The position numbers and the translations under genes are program-made. The notes beneath the pieces were generated by a model, which worked only from the letters and a program-made list of their open reading frames with translations, had not been told where the DNA came from and made no database searches. 64,000 bases of DNA from assembly GCA_023229785.1 (NCBI GenBank), contig JALNYV010000001.1, positions 186,001-250,000 of the forward strand, written 5' to 3'. Positions 37,622 through 46,373 of this stretch are shown here, piece after piece (positions within the stretch are counted from its first letter, which is position 1; each line of letters opens with the position of its first letter). The DNA comes from Candidatus Dojkabacteria bacterium (GTDB lineage Bacteria; Patescibacteria; Dojkabacteria; SC72).

Positions 37622-39085
37622 CTAGGCAGGGTTTCTATGTGCCTGAGTACCATTCTTACTAAAAAACTCTATTGCTTCTTTCAGTTCTGGTTTATCAACT
37701 GCATAGCTTTCCAGTGGTATTTCTTTAAGCCATGCCTCGTATGCTTGTATCATTGCAATTATTCCTGCGTGCGTCCCTTTTGGATGGCTATGAACCCCTC
37801 CTCCCATTGTTGTGATGAAATCAATTGTTCCTACAATATCTAAAAATTCTGGAAGAAGCACAGGATTAAGTCCCCCTGAAATAATTGGACAGGTTTTCTT
37901 CATTACCCTCCATCCAAAATTATCTGGGGCATCCATTGTGAGTTTCTTTGCAGACCTATACTTTGCCATCCCTCTAGTTCCAAGTCCCCATTCTAATTCT
38001 TCTTTCGTTATCATGTTCTGCAAATCATTGTCTTTAGATTGAGGTATCTCTCCCCATATTTGTTCAAAGAAAGCACCTCTTGCTTTTAACTTAAGAGCAA
38101 GTTTTGCCGCGGTTATATCTTCAAGAACATTTCCCGCCATTTTCCCAACTCCTGCCGTCCCTGTATGGATACCTGAAGCTCCAGCAAGACGAGCTAATTT
38201 TGTTAATACTGGAACTGTAAAGCCTATTGGATTTTCTGCTCGAGTAAAGGCACCATGGGCTGCTCTATGAAAATGTAAAAATGCATTGGGATAATGTCTT
38301 CGAATAGTTTGTACTGCTGTCCAACCAGATGTAAGTCCATCGACTAAGTAGGCATAACTTCCTGGTTTCATTACTTTCTTGACATATTCTGCTCTACCTA
38401 TCATGGTGTCAAAATCAGCAGCTGAAATATTAAAAGAGTGAATCTTTGTTTTTCCAGTTAATTGCTCTGCTTTATCCATTGCCATCCTTACACAATCAAC
38501 CATTTTTTCAAAAGGGCAGAATTGTTGATCTGCTTGAGGCTCATCATTTTTTACAAAATCTCCGCCTCCTGACCAAAAATCATAACAAAGCTCTGCATAT
38601 TCTGTTGCTGTTAATCCAATTTTTGGCTTTATTATTGTTCCAAGTATTGGCCTATCATATACTTTGAGATAGTCACGCATATCATCAAGTGTATAACTTG
38701 GTCCATCATATTGATTTAGCATTGCAGGAGGAAACCACACATCAAGAAGCTTACACTCCTTGAGTTCTGACATTCCAAAAATATTTCCAGCGATAAAGGT
38801 TATGATGTTTTGAATATTTCCACCTCTATCAAATATTATCCAAGGATATGCGATATATACTAAGCTTTTTTCTTTGTTTATATCGTAAACAAGTGCGTCT
38901 ACACTTTGAGAATATACTGTTGCACTTCCTACCTTTACATTTGACCCAGTCGAGCTTTCAGCAGCAACTTCGCTGGCTACATCTTCCAAAGTTATATCCC
39001 CATACGGAACAAGTTTAAATACAGCTAGCATGTACTGACCATTAAATACCTCTTTATTCCCTAGTGATAGATATTGGGCTTGCAT
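37622..39085 (-). CDS. rbcL: Ribulose-bisphosphate carboxylase large chain, form II/III type
   Basis: Converts ribulose-1,5-bisphosphate and CO2 to two 3-phosphoglycerates. Active-site landmarks: TIIKPK (150-155), GGGDFVKNDE with the carbamylated Lys179, Asp181 and Glu182, HFHRAAHGAFTR (about 276-287), and loop 6 in GTAGVGKMAG (about 313-322). The sequence resembles the II/III forms of methanogens and CPR bacteria, which act in AMP ribose salvage rather than a Calvin cycle. No small subunit, AMP phosphorylase or ribose-1,5-bisphosphate isomerase is in this window. Length 487 is somewhat long for the group. Confidence 0.95.
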   Translation of the reverse strand: MQAQYLSLGNKEVFNGQYMLAVFKLVPYGDITLEDVASEVAAESSTGSNVKVGSATVYSQSVDALVYDINKEKSLVYIAYPWIIFDRGGNIQNIITFIAGNIFGMSELKECKLLDVWFPPAMLNQYDGPSYTLDDMRDYLKVYDRPILGTIIKPKIGLTATEYAELCYDFWSGGGDFVKNDEPQADQQFCPFEKMVDCVRMAMDKAEQLTGKTKIHSFNISAADFDTMIGRAEYVKKVMKPGSYAYLVDGLTSGWTAVQTIRRHYPNAFLHFHRAAHGAFTRAENPIGFTVPVLTKLARLAGASGIHTGTAGVGKMAGNVLEDITAAKLALKLKARGAFFEQIWGEIPQSKDNDLQNMITKEELEWGLGTRGMAKYRSAKKLTMDAPDNFGWRVMKKTCPIISGGLNPVLLPEFLDIVGTIDFITTMGGGVHSHPKGTHAGIIAMIQAYEAWLKEIPLESYAVDKPELKEAIEFFSKNGTQAHRNPA

Positions 39086-39109
39086 ATATTGGCAGTTTTA
39101 AATTATTAA

Positions 39110-39352
39110 TTATTTTTTCCTTTTCTTTTCTTCTTGGTCTTGTGCTTCTTGCAATCTTCTTAAAGTCCTTTCCAATGTTGCATCTGGTTTTGCTCCTTCT
39201 TGAGTTCCCTCTCCTACACGAAACTTAGGAGCCGTTCCATTTTTAATGGCTTCGATAGCCTTCTGTATATCTTCTTTGCTTACTTCTCTCTGTTCACCGG
39301 GTTGTTGTTCAGATTCTACGGGACTTACTGCATGTCTATTCTTTGGAGGCAT
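39110..39352 (-). CDS. Small charged hypothetical protein
   Basis: 80 residues, rich in Glu, Gln, Lys and Arg, with no hydrophobic segment. It begins MPPKNRHAVSPVESEQQ and ends with a basic run (KKRKK). A helical, nucleic-acid-binding or disordered protein is possible. It lies 24 bp upstream of rbcL on the same strand and could share its transcript. Evidence for it being real is its position and lack of a competing frame. Confidence 0.5.
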   Translation of the reverse strand: MPPKNRHAVSPVESEQQPGEQREVSKEDIQKAIEAIKNGTAPKFRVGEGTQEGAKPDATLERTLRRLQEAQDQEEKKRKK

Positions 39353-39464
39353 AGGTTAAACAATTAAATTTATACTGATTAATATTAGCAGAAGGAAATA
39401 GCAAGTACAAACGTTTAGAACTCATCTGAAATGCACTTAACTATCTTTTTAAAATTTCAGAAAT

Positions 39465-39782
39465 TTACTCTATAGATTGAATCTCTAGACCATTTCTATC
39501 TGAATTTTTAGCTATGTAGTTTCTACATATATCTCCCTCTTTTACTGAGCAATACGCTGTCAATCTCATTTCTCCACCTAAAACAAAATTCTGCATCTGA
39601 TCCCAATCACAAAGAATCTCTACCAATGCAGTTGGGTTTTCTAACCAATCTTGGAAATCAGTAACAACCATATTATTTACAATTTCTAATAAACATTCCG
39701 ACTCAGGAGAAAGAACCATTGCTTCTAGTGTTACTTCCTCCGTAATATTGAAAGTATTGTTTATTGGAAGAATATTATTCAT
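39465..39782 (-). CDS. Small acidic hypothetical protein
   Basis: 105 residues, acidic, no signal peptide. Four cysteines without metal-binding spacing. No recognised motif. It lies in a short minus-strand series with the genes at 39110 and 39863. Confidence 0.5.
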   Translation of the reverse strand: MNNILPINNTFNITEEVTLEAMVLSPESECLLEIVNNMVVTDFQDWLENPTALVEILCDWDQMQNFVLGGEMRLTAYCSVKEGDICRNYIAKNSDRNGLEIQSIE

Positions 39783-39862
39783 TGCATTAATGTTTTTTAG
39801 TTATAATGATTTAAAACAATGTGGGATTCTACAATATTATAGGTCTTTTATCAATACAGAGA

Positions 39863-40438
39863 CTAATTCAAACAGTTTCTTGCATTTATGTCTCTTACTT
39901 TAACCTCTATCAGCTCTTCCTTGTGTTCTTTTACTATATTAGGTAGTAAATCACAAAATGTAATTATCCTCTGTTCATCTTCATCTGCAATATAGTTATC
40001 CATCATAAATCGTGGAGTTGTTAAATATGCTGTTAGCGATTCAATTTCAAATGGAAAACCATCAACAATATACTCTAGACCTCTAGCGTTTTTTATATGT
40101 GGCTCATACTGCTCGCCAGTTGATGATTTCTTGACTGCTAAGACTACTTCCAATGCATAACATGATTTAACAATGGTACTAAGGGATTCTGGTTCTTTTT
40201 CATACCAAGAGAAATATCCATTTTCTCTATTTATAAGAATATCTTCAATGAGTATCAAGATTTTAGTTAAAATAAGACTGGAAGTTATGTTCAAACTTTC
40301 ATAATTTTTTGATAATCCATCTAGAAGTAGTCCATGATAAGAGAACTCGAACATCTCTTCTAATGTAAATTCTGCGTGCAAACACTCTTCAATCCTATCC
40401 CTATTGTTATGTAGCCAAAAAAATAGTTGTTTATTCAT
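39863..40438 (-). CDS. Hypothetical protein
   Basis: 191 residues, soluble, mostly helical, acidic. It begins MNKQLFFWLHNNRDRIEECLHAEF and has no recognised motif. It is separated by about 36 bp from the tRNA-Val(TAC) gene upstream. Family and role unknown. Confidence 0.55.
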   Translation of the reverse strand: MNKQLFFWLHNNRDRIEECLHAEFTLEEMFEFSYHGLLLDGLSKNYESLNITSSLILTKILILIEDILINRENGYFSWYEKEPESLSTIVKSCYALEVVLAVKKSSTGEQYEPHIKNARGLEYIVDGFPFEIESLTAYLTTPRFMMDNYIADEDEQRIITFCDLLPNIVKEHKEELIEVKVRDINARNCLN

Positions 40439-40474
40439 ACATCGTTTCTAAGCAGTAGGGAAAAACTAAAAATA

Positions 40475-40548
40475 TGGACGATGAGGGATTCGAACCCCCG
40501 ACCCTCTCGGTGTAAACGAGATGCTCTAACCAGCTGAGCTAATCGTCC
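40475..40548 (-). tRNA. tRNA-Val (anticodon TAC)
   Basis: Acceptor GGACGAT pairs with ATCGTCC, discriminator A. Anticodon stem TCTCG/CGAGA with loop TTTACAC (anticodon TAC). T arm CGGGG/CCCTC with TTCGAAT loop. No encoded CCA. Confidence 0.94.
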
Positions 40549-40556
40549 ATTTTTAA

Positions 40557-40642
40557 TGCCGAGGACAGGACTTGAACCTGCACAGGATTTAACTCCCGCT
40601 ACCACCTCAAGGTAGTGCGTCTGCCAGTTTCGCCACCTCGGC
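40557..40642 (-). tRNA. tRNA-Leu (anticodon GAG)
   Basis: Acceptor GCCGAGG pairs with CCTCGGC. Anticodon stem CTACC/GGTAG with loop TTGAGGT (anticodon GAG). It has a long variable arm, as expected of a class II tRNA. No encoded CCA. It lies 8 bp upstream of tRNA-Val(TAC) and is probably transcribed with it. Confidence 0.94.
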
Positions 40643-40733
40643 TACTACGGGCAATGATATCAAAACGTATAAAATATTGAAAGAGTTAGATATTTATGGT
40701 TATATTAATATATTAATATATTAAATTCATATT

Positions 40734-41576
40734 ATGATTAAAACAAATATACCTAAGATAATTGGTGGGGTAATCATTGCCATATTTGCCCTTATTGTTC
40801 TTGCAAGTACATTCTTCTCTATACAATATGGAACAATTGGAGTGATGACAAGATTTGGAAAGATAATTGGAGAACCTTTAAATCCAGGGCTTCATGTAAA
40901 AGTCCCATTTGTTGACCAAGTAATCATGTATAGAACTCAAAAAGTGATATATGAGACACTTGCCAATCCAAATGAAGGAGAGAGCAACGCTGATTATCAA
41001 GACTATGCTGTTGACACGACCACAAAAGATGGACAGCAAGTATCAGTCAGATACACTGTTAGATTTTCTGTAGATCCTACAAAGGTAAAAGCCGTTGCTG
41101 AAAACCTTGGTACTGAAAGCGAGCTTGTTGAAAAAATAGTTAAGACAGATTCACGAATTTGGGTGAGGAATCTTCCAAGAGAATATACAGCAATAGACCT
41201 CTATACTGGTAATGTTGAAATTGTCTCAGAAAAAATATTTGAAGCATTAAAACCAAGATTTGAAGCAAATGGAATACTACTAGATGAATTCGGGATTAGA
41301 TCAATTAACTTCCAAGCAGACTATGTGAGTGCAGTTGAACAAAAGCAGGTAGAGAAGGAAAAAGTAACTACTGAGCAGTACATTGCTCAACAAGAGGAAT
41401 TTAAAAAGAAAGGGTTAATTACTAAAGCTGAAGGTGAAGCTGCTGCACAGAAATTACAACAAGCGACACTGAGCAATGCACTAATCAAAAAGCTATGGAT
41501 TGAGAAATGGAATGGAATATTGCCAACGACTATGGCTGGAGCTAACTCAAGTTTCTTAATTGATTTATATAAATAG
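40734..41576 (+). CDS. SPFH/prohibitin-like membrane protein (HflC-like)
   Basis: 280 residues with one N-terminal membrane segment (about 8-32) and an SPFH (band 7) domain (about 33-200): GTIGVMTRFGKIIGEPLNPGLH at the start and DGQQVSVRYTVRFSVDP in the core. A charged helix (about 205-250, with VEKEKVTTEQYIAQQEE and KAEGEAAAQKLQ) follows and probably oligomerises. These proteins form membrane scaffolds and regulate proteases. No HflK partner or protease is adjacent; enolase starts 3 nt after the stop. Confidence 0.88.
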   Translation: MIKTNIPKIIGGVIIAIFALIVLASTFFSIQYGTIGVMTRFGKIIGEPLNPGLHVKVPFVDQVIMYRTQKVIYETLANPNEGESNADYQDYAVDTTTKDGQQVSVRYTVRFSVDPTKVKAVAENLGTESELVEKIVKTDSRIWVRNLPREYTAIDLYTGNVEIVSEKIFEALKPRFEANGILLDEFGIRSINFQADYVSAVEQKQVEKEKVTTEQYIAQQEEFKKKGLITKAEGEAAAQKLQQATLSNALIKKLWIEKWNGILPTTMAGANSSFLIDLYK

Positions 41577-41579
41577 GAA

Positions 41580-42836
41580 ATGGTTATTAAAAAGGTAAGA
41601 GCTTCTGAAATCTTAGATTCCAGAGGTGTACCTACTATATCTACAAAATTGTGGTTAGAAGATGGAAGCATTGGGAGATTTGACGTGCCTAGTGGGGCTT
41701 CCACTGGAGAAAATGAGGTTTTAGAACTACGAGACGGTGATAAAAGCCGATACTTTGGAATGGGCATGCTTAAAGCTGTTGATATTGTAAATAATGAGAT
41801 TGCAAAGTTCATTGTAGATAAAAATTTCAATTCACAAGAGGAGTTAGATAAATACCTCATTGAACTTGATGGAACAAAACAAAAAACTAGATTGGGTGGA
41901 AATTCCATTCTTTCTGTATCAATAGCTTTTTGTAAGGCACAGGCTAAATCAAAAGGTGTTGAAGTATATCAACACATCAGCGATATGCTTCATGGTACCA
42001 TCTCATACCCTATTCCTCGTATTCTCATTATGGAAGGGGGTACACATGGAAACTGGTGTACAGATTTCCAAGAATATATGATTGTTCCAAACAAAGAGAA
42101 GTTTCCAAAAACTGCAGAAATGCTAAGAGGGGCTGCTGAGGTCTTTCATGCAACCAAAGATGTCCTTCTTGATATGAGCTATGGAGCAAACGTCGGGTTT
42201 GAAGGGGCATATTGCCCAAAAGAAATTAAAAGTAACGAGGAAGCGTTTGATATTATTTTGAAGGGAATCGAAAGAGCTGGATATAAACCAGATGTTGACT
42301 TCAAGCTAGCAATAGATTGTGCTGCAAGTGAGTTTTTCAACAAAGAAAGAAAAAGGTATGAGTTAAAAAGAGAAGGAATAGTTCCATCATCAGGAGCATG
42401 GCTTGAAAAAGCTCTTCGATGGTTTTCACAATACCCGATATGTTCAGTTGAAGATCCTTTTGACCAAGCAGATTGGGAAACTTGGGGTTTGTTTACTGCA
42501 AAAGTTGGAGATAAATATGAAATTGTTGGAGATGATTTACTAACAACAAATGTTAGTCGAATCAAAAAAGCAGTTTCAGCAAAAGCCTGCAATAGTGTAC
42601 TAATTAAGGTTAATCAAATTGGAACATTAACTGAAACCCTTGAAGCAATTAAACTTGCAAAAGAAAATAACTTAAAGATAGTAATATCGCATAGAGGAGG
42701 AGAAACAAACGATGACTTCATTGCTGATTTAGCAGTTGGAACAGGGGCGGGACAGTGCAAATTTGGAGGTCCTGATAGGGGAGAGAGACTTGCTAAATAT
42801 TTAAGATTGATTGAAATAGAGAATGCAAATTTCTAA
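41580..42836 (+). CDS. eno: Enolase (divergent)
   Basis: Interconverts 2-phosphoglycerate and phosphoenolpyruvate. N-terminal SEILDSRGVPT, PSGASTGENE (substrate loop), SVEDPF, GDDL (metal Asp) and LIKVNQIGTLTE are all present. The C-terminal loop reads SHRGGET where most enolases have SHRSGET. The segment usually written as NVGDEGGFAP reads NVGFEGAYCP, keeping the glutamate, and the MxNxxNGGxHA segment is altered to ILIMEGGTHG. The set of catalytic acids and lysines still looks complete, so activity is likely. It overlaps the next gene by 14 nt. Confidence 0.92.
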   Translation: MVIKKVRASEILDSRGVPTISTKLWLEDGSIGRFDVPSGASTGENEVLELRDGDKSRYFGMGMLKAVDIVNNEIAKFIVDKNFNSQEELDKYLIELDGTKQKTRLGGNSILSVSIAFCKAQAKSKGVEVYQHISDMLHGTISYPIPRILIMEGGTHGNWCTDFQEYMIVPNKEKFPKTAEMLRGAAEVFHATKDVLLDMSYGANVGFEGAYCPKEIKSNEEAFDIILKGIERAGYKPDVDFKLAIDCAASEFFNKERKRYELKREGIVPSSGAWLEKALRWFSQYPICSVEDPFDQADWETWGLFTAKVGDKYEIVGDDLLTTNVSRIKKAVSAKACNSVLIKVNQIGTLTETLEAIKLAKENNLKIVISHRGGETNDDFIADLAVGTGAGQCKFGGPDRGERLAKYLRLIEIENANF

Positions 42837-43320
42837 TGAGCTATCACCTTTAAAAGCTTTTCCAGAAATTGTCTCAGCCCAAGAATCAGAAATGAGCATG
42901 TCTTTTCACACCTTTGTTGAGAAATTACCTAAAGAGGCAAACGATTTAATCCAAAAAGGGGTAGGCTTTGTTAATATGATTAGTGACCAAGAACTGTTTG
43001 AATTATCCAAAACTAAAGGGAAGTGGTTTGAATATAGCGGTTTATTCATTTCTTTTTCAACAAAACGACTATCAATGAATATAAAGGCAAAGGAAGATTC
43101 AGATACTATCTTATGCTTAAATACAAATAAACAAGAAGGAGAAACAACTTTAAGTATTTTAATTGCGCTAAATGCAAAATCCAAAAATAAAACTAATCCC
43201 AAACAAGCAAGAGTTCTTAACGTCTTTATCCCTGACGACACAACGAAAGATATTATCTATCAAACTTCAAATTTACCATCTATTGAAGAGGCAATTTCAC
43301 TTTACGGACTACAAACTTAA
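42823..43320 (+). CDS. Hypothetical protein
   Basis: 165 residues, soluble, mixed alpha/beta, no recognised motif. It overlaps the end of eno by 14 nt, so its translation may be coupled to enolase. At the other end it overlaps the convergent tsaD by 12 nt. Family unknown. Confidence 0.6.
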   Translation: MQISNELSPLKAFPEIVSAQESEMSMSFHTFVEKLPKEANDLIQKGVGFVNMISDQELFELSKTKGKWFEYSGLFISFSTKRLSMNIKAKEDSDTILCLNTNKQEGETTLSILIALNAKSKNKTNPKQARVLNVFIPDDTTKDIIYQTSNLPSIEEAISLYGLQT

Positions 43321-44385
43321 TCTAGGGTTTCTATCAATCTTTAAGATTTCCTCTTCTTTTGAGAGATATTTACCTTGTAATACATTATAGTATGCAGCTA
43401 TTCCTATCATGCTTGCATTATCTCCCCTATTCTCCATCTTAGGATATATGAGCTGGATACCTCTTTCTTTACAAATCTTTCCAATATTTCGCAAAATATA
43501 CTCATTTTGAATTACACCTCCCCCTACAAACAGCGATTTTGTATCTTCATGCAAATCAAGAGCTTTAATTAACTTAATAATCAGTGCACTGTTCACGCTG
43601 TTCACAAAACTTCTACAAAAATCATATATCCAATCTTTTTCATTTGGATTTTGCTCTCTTAGCTCCTTTATCTTATATAGGCAAGCAGTCTTAAGGCCTG
43701 AGAAGCTGAAATTAAGATCCTTTGATTTCTCCATTGGAATTGGTAAAGGTATAATTCCTCTTCTTCCTTTTTTTGCAAACTCTGAAACAATTGGCCCACC
43801 TGGGTAACCAAAATTTAACATTCTTCCCACCTTATCGAATGCTTCTCCAGCTGCATCATCAAGCGTTAGCCCAATCTTTTCGTATTTTCCAAAGTCCTTT
43901 ACAGCAATTAATTCAGTATGTTTTCCAGAGACTAAAAGCGCAAGAGCTGGAAATAGGTTTTTATTATCTAAATCTTTAATATGGCTATTTCCACTCTTAT
44001 TTAATGCCAGTCCTGAGAGCATATGTCCTTCCATATGATTTACAACAACAATTGGCTTGTTGTATTTAGTATATAGCTGTTTTGCAAATGCTATTCCTAC
44101 TTCCAAGTCTATTGCTAAACCAGGGCCTTGCGTTACTGCTATATAGTCAATATCCTCCATTTTTACTTTTGCACTCTTTAGTGCTTGTTCATAAACTCCT
44201 TGAATCTCTGCTTCGTGAGCTCGTCTTGCTATCATCGGAACAACTCCTCCATATTGAGCATGCAAATCTACTTGCGAGTACCGTACACTTGAAAGAACAA
44301 CATCGTTTTTCAAAACAGCAACAGATGTTTCATCACAACTTGTGTCAAATGCAATTATTAAAATATCTTTTTTACTTTTCTTCAT
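43309..44385 (-). CDS. tsaD: tRNA N6-threonylcarbamoyladenosine transferase TsaD
   Basis: Transfers the threonylcarbamoyl group to A37 of ANN-decoding tRNAs. The iron-binding HMEGH is at 117-121 and the ASKH-fold nucleotide motifs include FDTSCDET (13-20) and SGKHTEL (about 162-168). A GGGVIQNEYIL segment lies near 290. Length 358 is typical. Its start overlaps the end of the tsaC-tsaE fusion gene by 14 nt, so the enzymes are made together. TsaB, the usual partner, is not in the window. Confidence 0.95.
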   Translation of the reverse strand: MKKSKKDILIIAFDTSCDETSVAVLKNDVVLSSVRYSQVDLHAQYGGVVPMIARRAHEAEIQGVYEQALKSAKVKMEDIDYIAVTQGPGLAIDLEVGIAFAKQLYTKYNKPIVVVNHMEGHMLSGLALNKSGNSHIKDLDNKNLFPALALLVSGKHTELIAVKDFGKYEKIGLTLDDAAGEAFDKVGRMLNFGYPGGPIVSEFAKKGRRGIIPLPIPMEKSKDLNFSFSGLKTACLYKIKELREQNPNEKDWIYDFCRSFVNSVNSALIIKLIKALDLHEDTKSLFVGGGVIQNEYILRNIGKICKERGIQLIYPKMENRGDNASMIGIAAYYNVLQGKYLSKEEEILKIDRNPRLSL

Positions 44386-45472
44386 ATACAGTTATCTTTC
44401 TTTCATTTATATTAATATATTCAAAATTCACTTTCACTATTTTCCCTACAAATTCTGAAACAAAATCCTCAATCTCTTTTAAATATTTATCTGCCCATTC
44501 AATTGAAATGATTTCTGAGTTTTCTAAGTATTCTTGAAGCCCACTTCTATTAAATTCTGAGTTGTCTTCAATTCTCCATGTATCCATATGAACGAGCACT
44601 AGCTTCTCTTCCTTATCGTTATATTCATTGATTATCGTATATGTTGGTGAGTTTACAACATCCTTCACATTTAAATACTCCCCAATTCCTTTAGTAAACT
44701 GAGTTTTGCCTGCTCCAAGCTCACCACTAAGGGCAAAAACTAAAGGACTATTATCGTGGTTTTCAATATATTGCTTTGCAATCTTCTTTCCAAATTCCAC
44801 TGTTTCCTCTGGAGTTTTTGTAATAATTTCTGAGACCTTTTTTGATCTTTGGATTGCATTTTCGAATTCAATTTTTCCAGCTCTTAGAACTTCTAGACTA
44901 TTTAATGTTGTATCAAGAATAGTTGATGGAACATTTTTAGGTAATACTCCTGCATCAATTATTAAATCAATAAATTCAAGAGATTTCTTTGGAGTTTGTT
45001 TTAAATATTTCTTAATATCATAAACCACTGGTTTATATGAGATATTGCAACTTGTTGCAGTTATTGGTTTGCCAAATCTCCTTATTATTTCTATTGGAAT
45101 ATTGTGATTTGGTATTCTAATACCAACCGTTTGCCAAGCGCTTTCTACGCCCTTTGCAACCCGTCCAAGGCTTGATGAAATGACTGTTACTGGGCCAGGT
45201 AAATAGTTTTTGTAAAGGTTTAGAGCTGTTTCATTTAAATCTACATATGCTTTTGCCATAGCAATATCACACACTGCCATTGAGAACGGTTTCTGTCCTC
45301 TAAAGCCTTTATATTTATACAGATTATCTACTGCTTTTTGGTTAGTTGCATCAACAGCAATCCCATAGCAAGTTTCTGTTGGATATATGATAGAACCACC
45401 TCTACCCAAAATATCCACAGATTTAAATACTATTTCTTTTATATTGTTACTATTTAAAGCAATTATTTCCAT
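44372..45472 (-). CDS. Fusion of TsaC (YrdC/Sua5) and TsaE
   Basis: 366 residues. Residues 1-202 form a YrdC/Sua5 domain that makes threonylcarbamoyl-AMP (IYPTETCYGIAVDA at 29-42, KPFSMAV, and PITATSCNISY at 136-146). Residues about 222-366 form a TsaE (YjeE) ATPase with Walker A GELGAGKT at 250-257 and the NSPTYTIINEY segment. Both activities belong to t6A synthesis but are usually separate genes. No frameshift or linker anomaly is seen; the joining segment is about 20 residues. Confidence 0.93.
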   Translation of the reverse strand: MEIIALNSNNIKEIVFKSVDILGRGGSIIYPTETCYGIAVDATNQKAVDNLYKYKGFRGQKPFSMAVCDIAMAKAYVDLNETALNLYKNYLPGPVTVISSSLGRVAKGVESAWQTVGIRIPNHNIPIEIIRRFGKPITATSCNISYKPVVYDIKKYLKQTPKKSLEFIDLIIDAGVLPKNVPSTILDTTLNSLEVLRAGKIEFENAIQRSKKVSEIITKTPEETVEFGKKIAKQYIENHDNSPLVFALSGELGAGKTQFTKGIGEYLNVKDVVNSPTYTIINEYNDKEEKLVLVHMDTWRIEDNSEFNRSGLQEYLENSEIISIEWADKYLKEIEDFVSEFVGKIVKVNFEYININERKITVYEEK

Positions 45473-45534
45473 ATACTCTTGTCAGAATAGAATATTGATA
45501 TTAGAATTGTACTGCTAATTTTATCATATATTCC

Positions 45535-45855
45535 ATGGAACATTTAGTGCTAACAGACGATAATTTCAAAACAGAAGTTTTGGAAGCTAAGGAATTGGTT
45601 GTTGTAGATTTTTGGGCTATATGGTGTTATCCATGCCGTATGTTAATGCCTGTTATTGATGAAATAGCTAAAGAATATGAAGAGAAAATTAAGGTTGGAA
45701 AGGTTGATATTGATGCATGTCCTAAAATATCGAGTGAATATGGGATTCAGAGTATTCCAACAATCATATTTTTCAAGGGCGGAAAAATGGTGGAAAGCCT
45801 TTCAGCGGTCAGACCAAAAGAAGAATATGTCAATGTAATTAAAATGAATATCTAA
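45535..45855 (+). CDS. trxA: Thioredoxin with CYPC active site
   Basis: Small disulfide reductase, 106 residues. The active site is WCYPC (Cys31, Cys34) instead of the canonical WCGPC. The cis-proline loop is IPTIIFFKGGK (about 75-85), and DFWAIW precedes the active site. The CxPC with a bulky residue can shift redox potential. Thioredoxin reductase is not in this window. Confidence 0.92.
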   Translation: MEHLVLTDDNFKTEVLEAKELVVVDFWAIWCYPCRMLMPVIDEIAKEYEEKIKVGKVDIDACPKISSEYGIQSIPTIIFFKGGKMVESLSAVRPKEEYVNVIKMNI

Positions 45856-45929
45856 TCCCCTACTTCGCCCATAGTATTATTTAACAATAATTGATAAAAT
45901 TACCACTCATTAATTAAACATCTTTTCTG

Positions 45930-46373
45930 ATGAGTGCAGGAGCCCAAATTTCTTTTGAAACAGTAAAACAGGGATCTGTCGAATCTTTGGCAGTAGAAGG
46001 ATACACATTACTTAAAGATATTGCTCCTTATGGTTATGAACATGGAGCAGCAAATAGACCCGAAGCTGTAAAAGCTATTAAAAACGGATTAGAAGATGGG
46101 TCATTATCAATTCTTTCACGTAACCCAGCAGATCAAACTGGACACTTAGTATTTACGACATATTGTAATTTCGTAACTATTTCTCCATCCTTTGAATCAT
46201 ATCCAATTGGGTACTTTTCTTTTGTTATTGATGGGAACGGTAAGCTATTACAAGTTCTAGCTGATACTCAACATGGCAAAACTGAACCAACTGATGAGCT
46301 GGTTGTTATTTTTAACAATATAGTGATAAATGCAAGTAGAAAGAATGACTTCACACAAGAAAAGAAGACCTAA
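45930..46373 (+). CDS. Hypothetical protein
   Basis: 147 residues, soluble, no recognised motif; mixed beta/alpha with a GNGKLLQVLAD strand near 105. It is convergent with the GGDEF gene and overlaps it by 4 nt. Confidence 0.6.
   Translation: MSAGAQISFETVKQGSVESLAVEGYTLLKDIAPYGYEHGAANRPEAVKAIKNGLEDGSLSILSRNPADQTGHLVFTTYCNFVTISPSFESYPIGYFSFVIDGNGKLLQVLADTQHGKTEPTDELVVIFNNIVINASRKNDFTQEKKT

Noticed and set aside
44082..44537. Leu-rich plus-strand ORF of 151 residues
   Set aside because: Antisense to tsaD and the tsaC-tsaE fusion, both clear enzymes. Leu-rich composition comes from the complementary strand.
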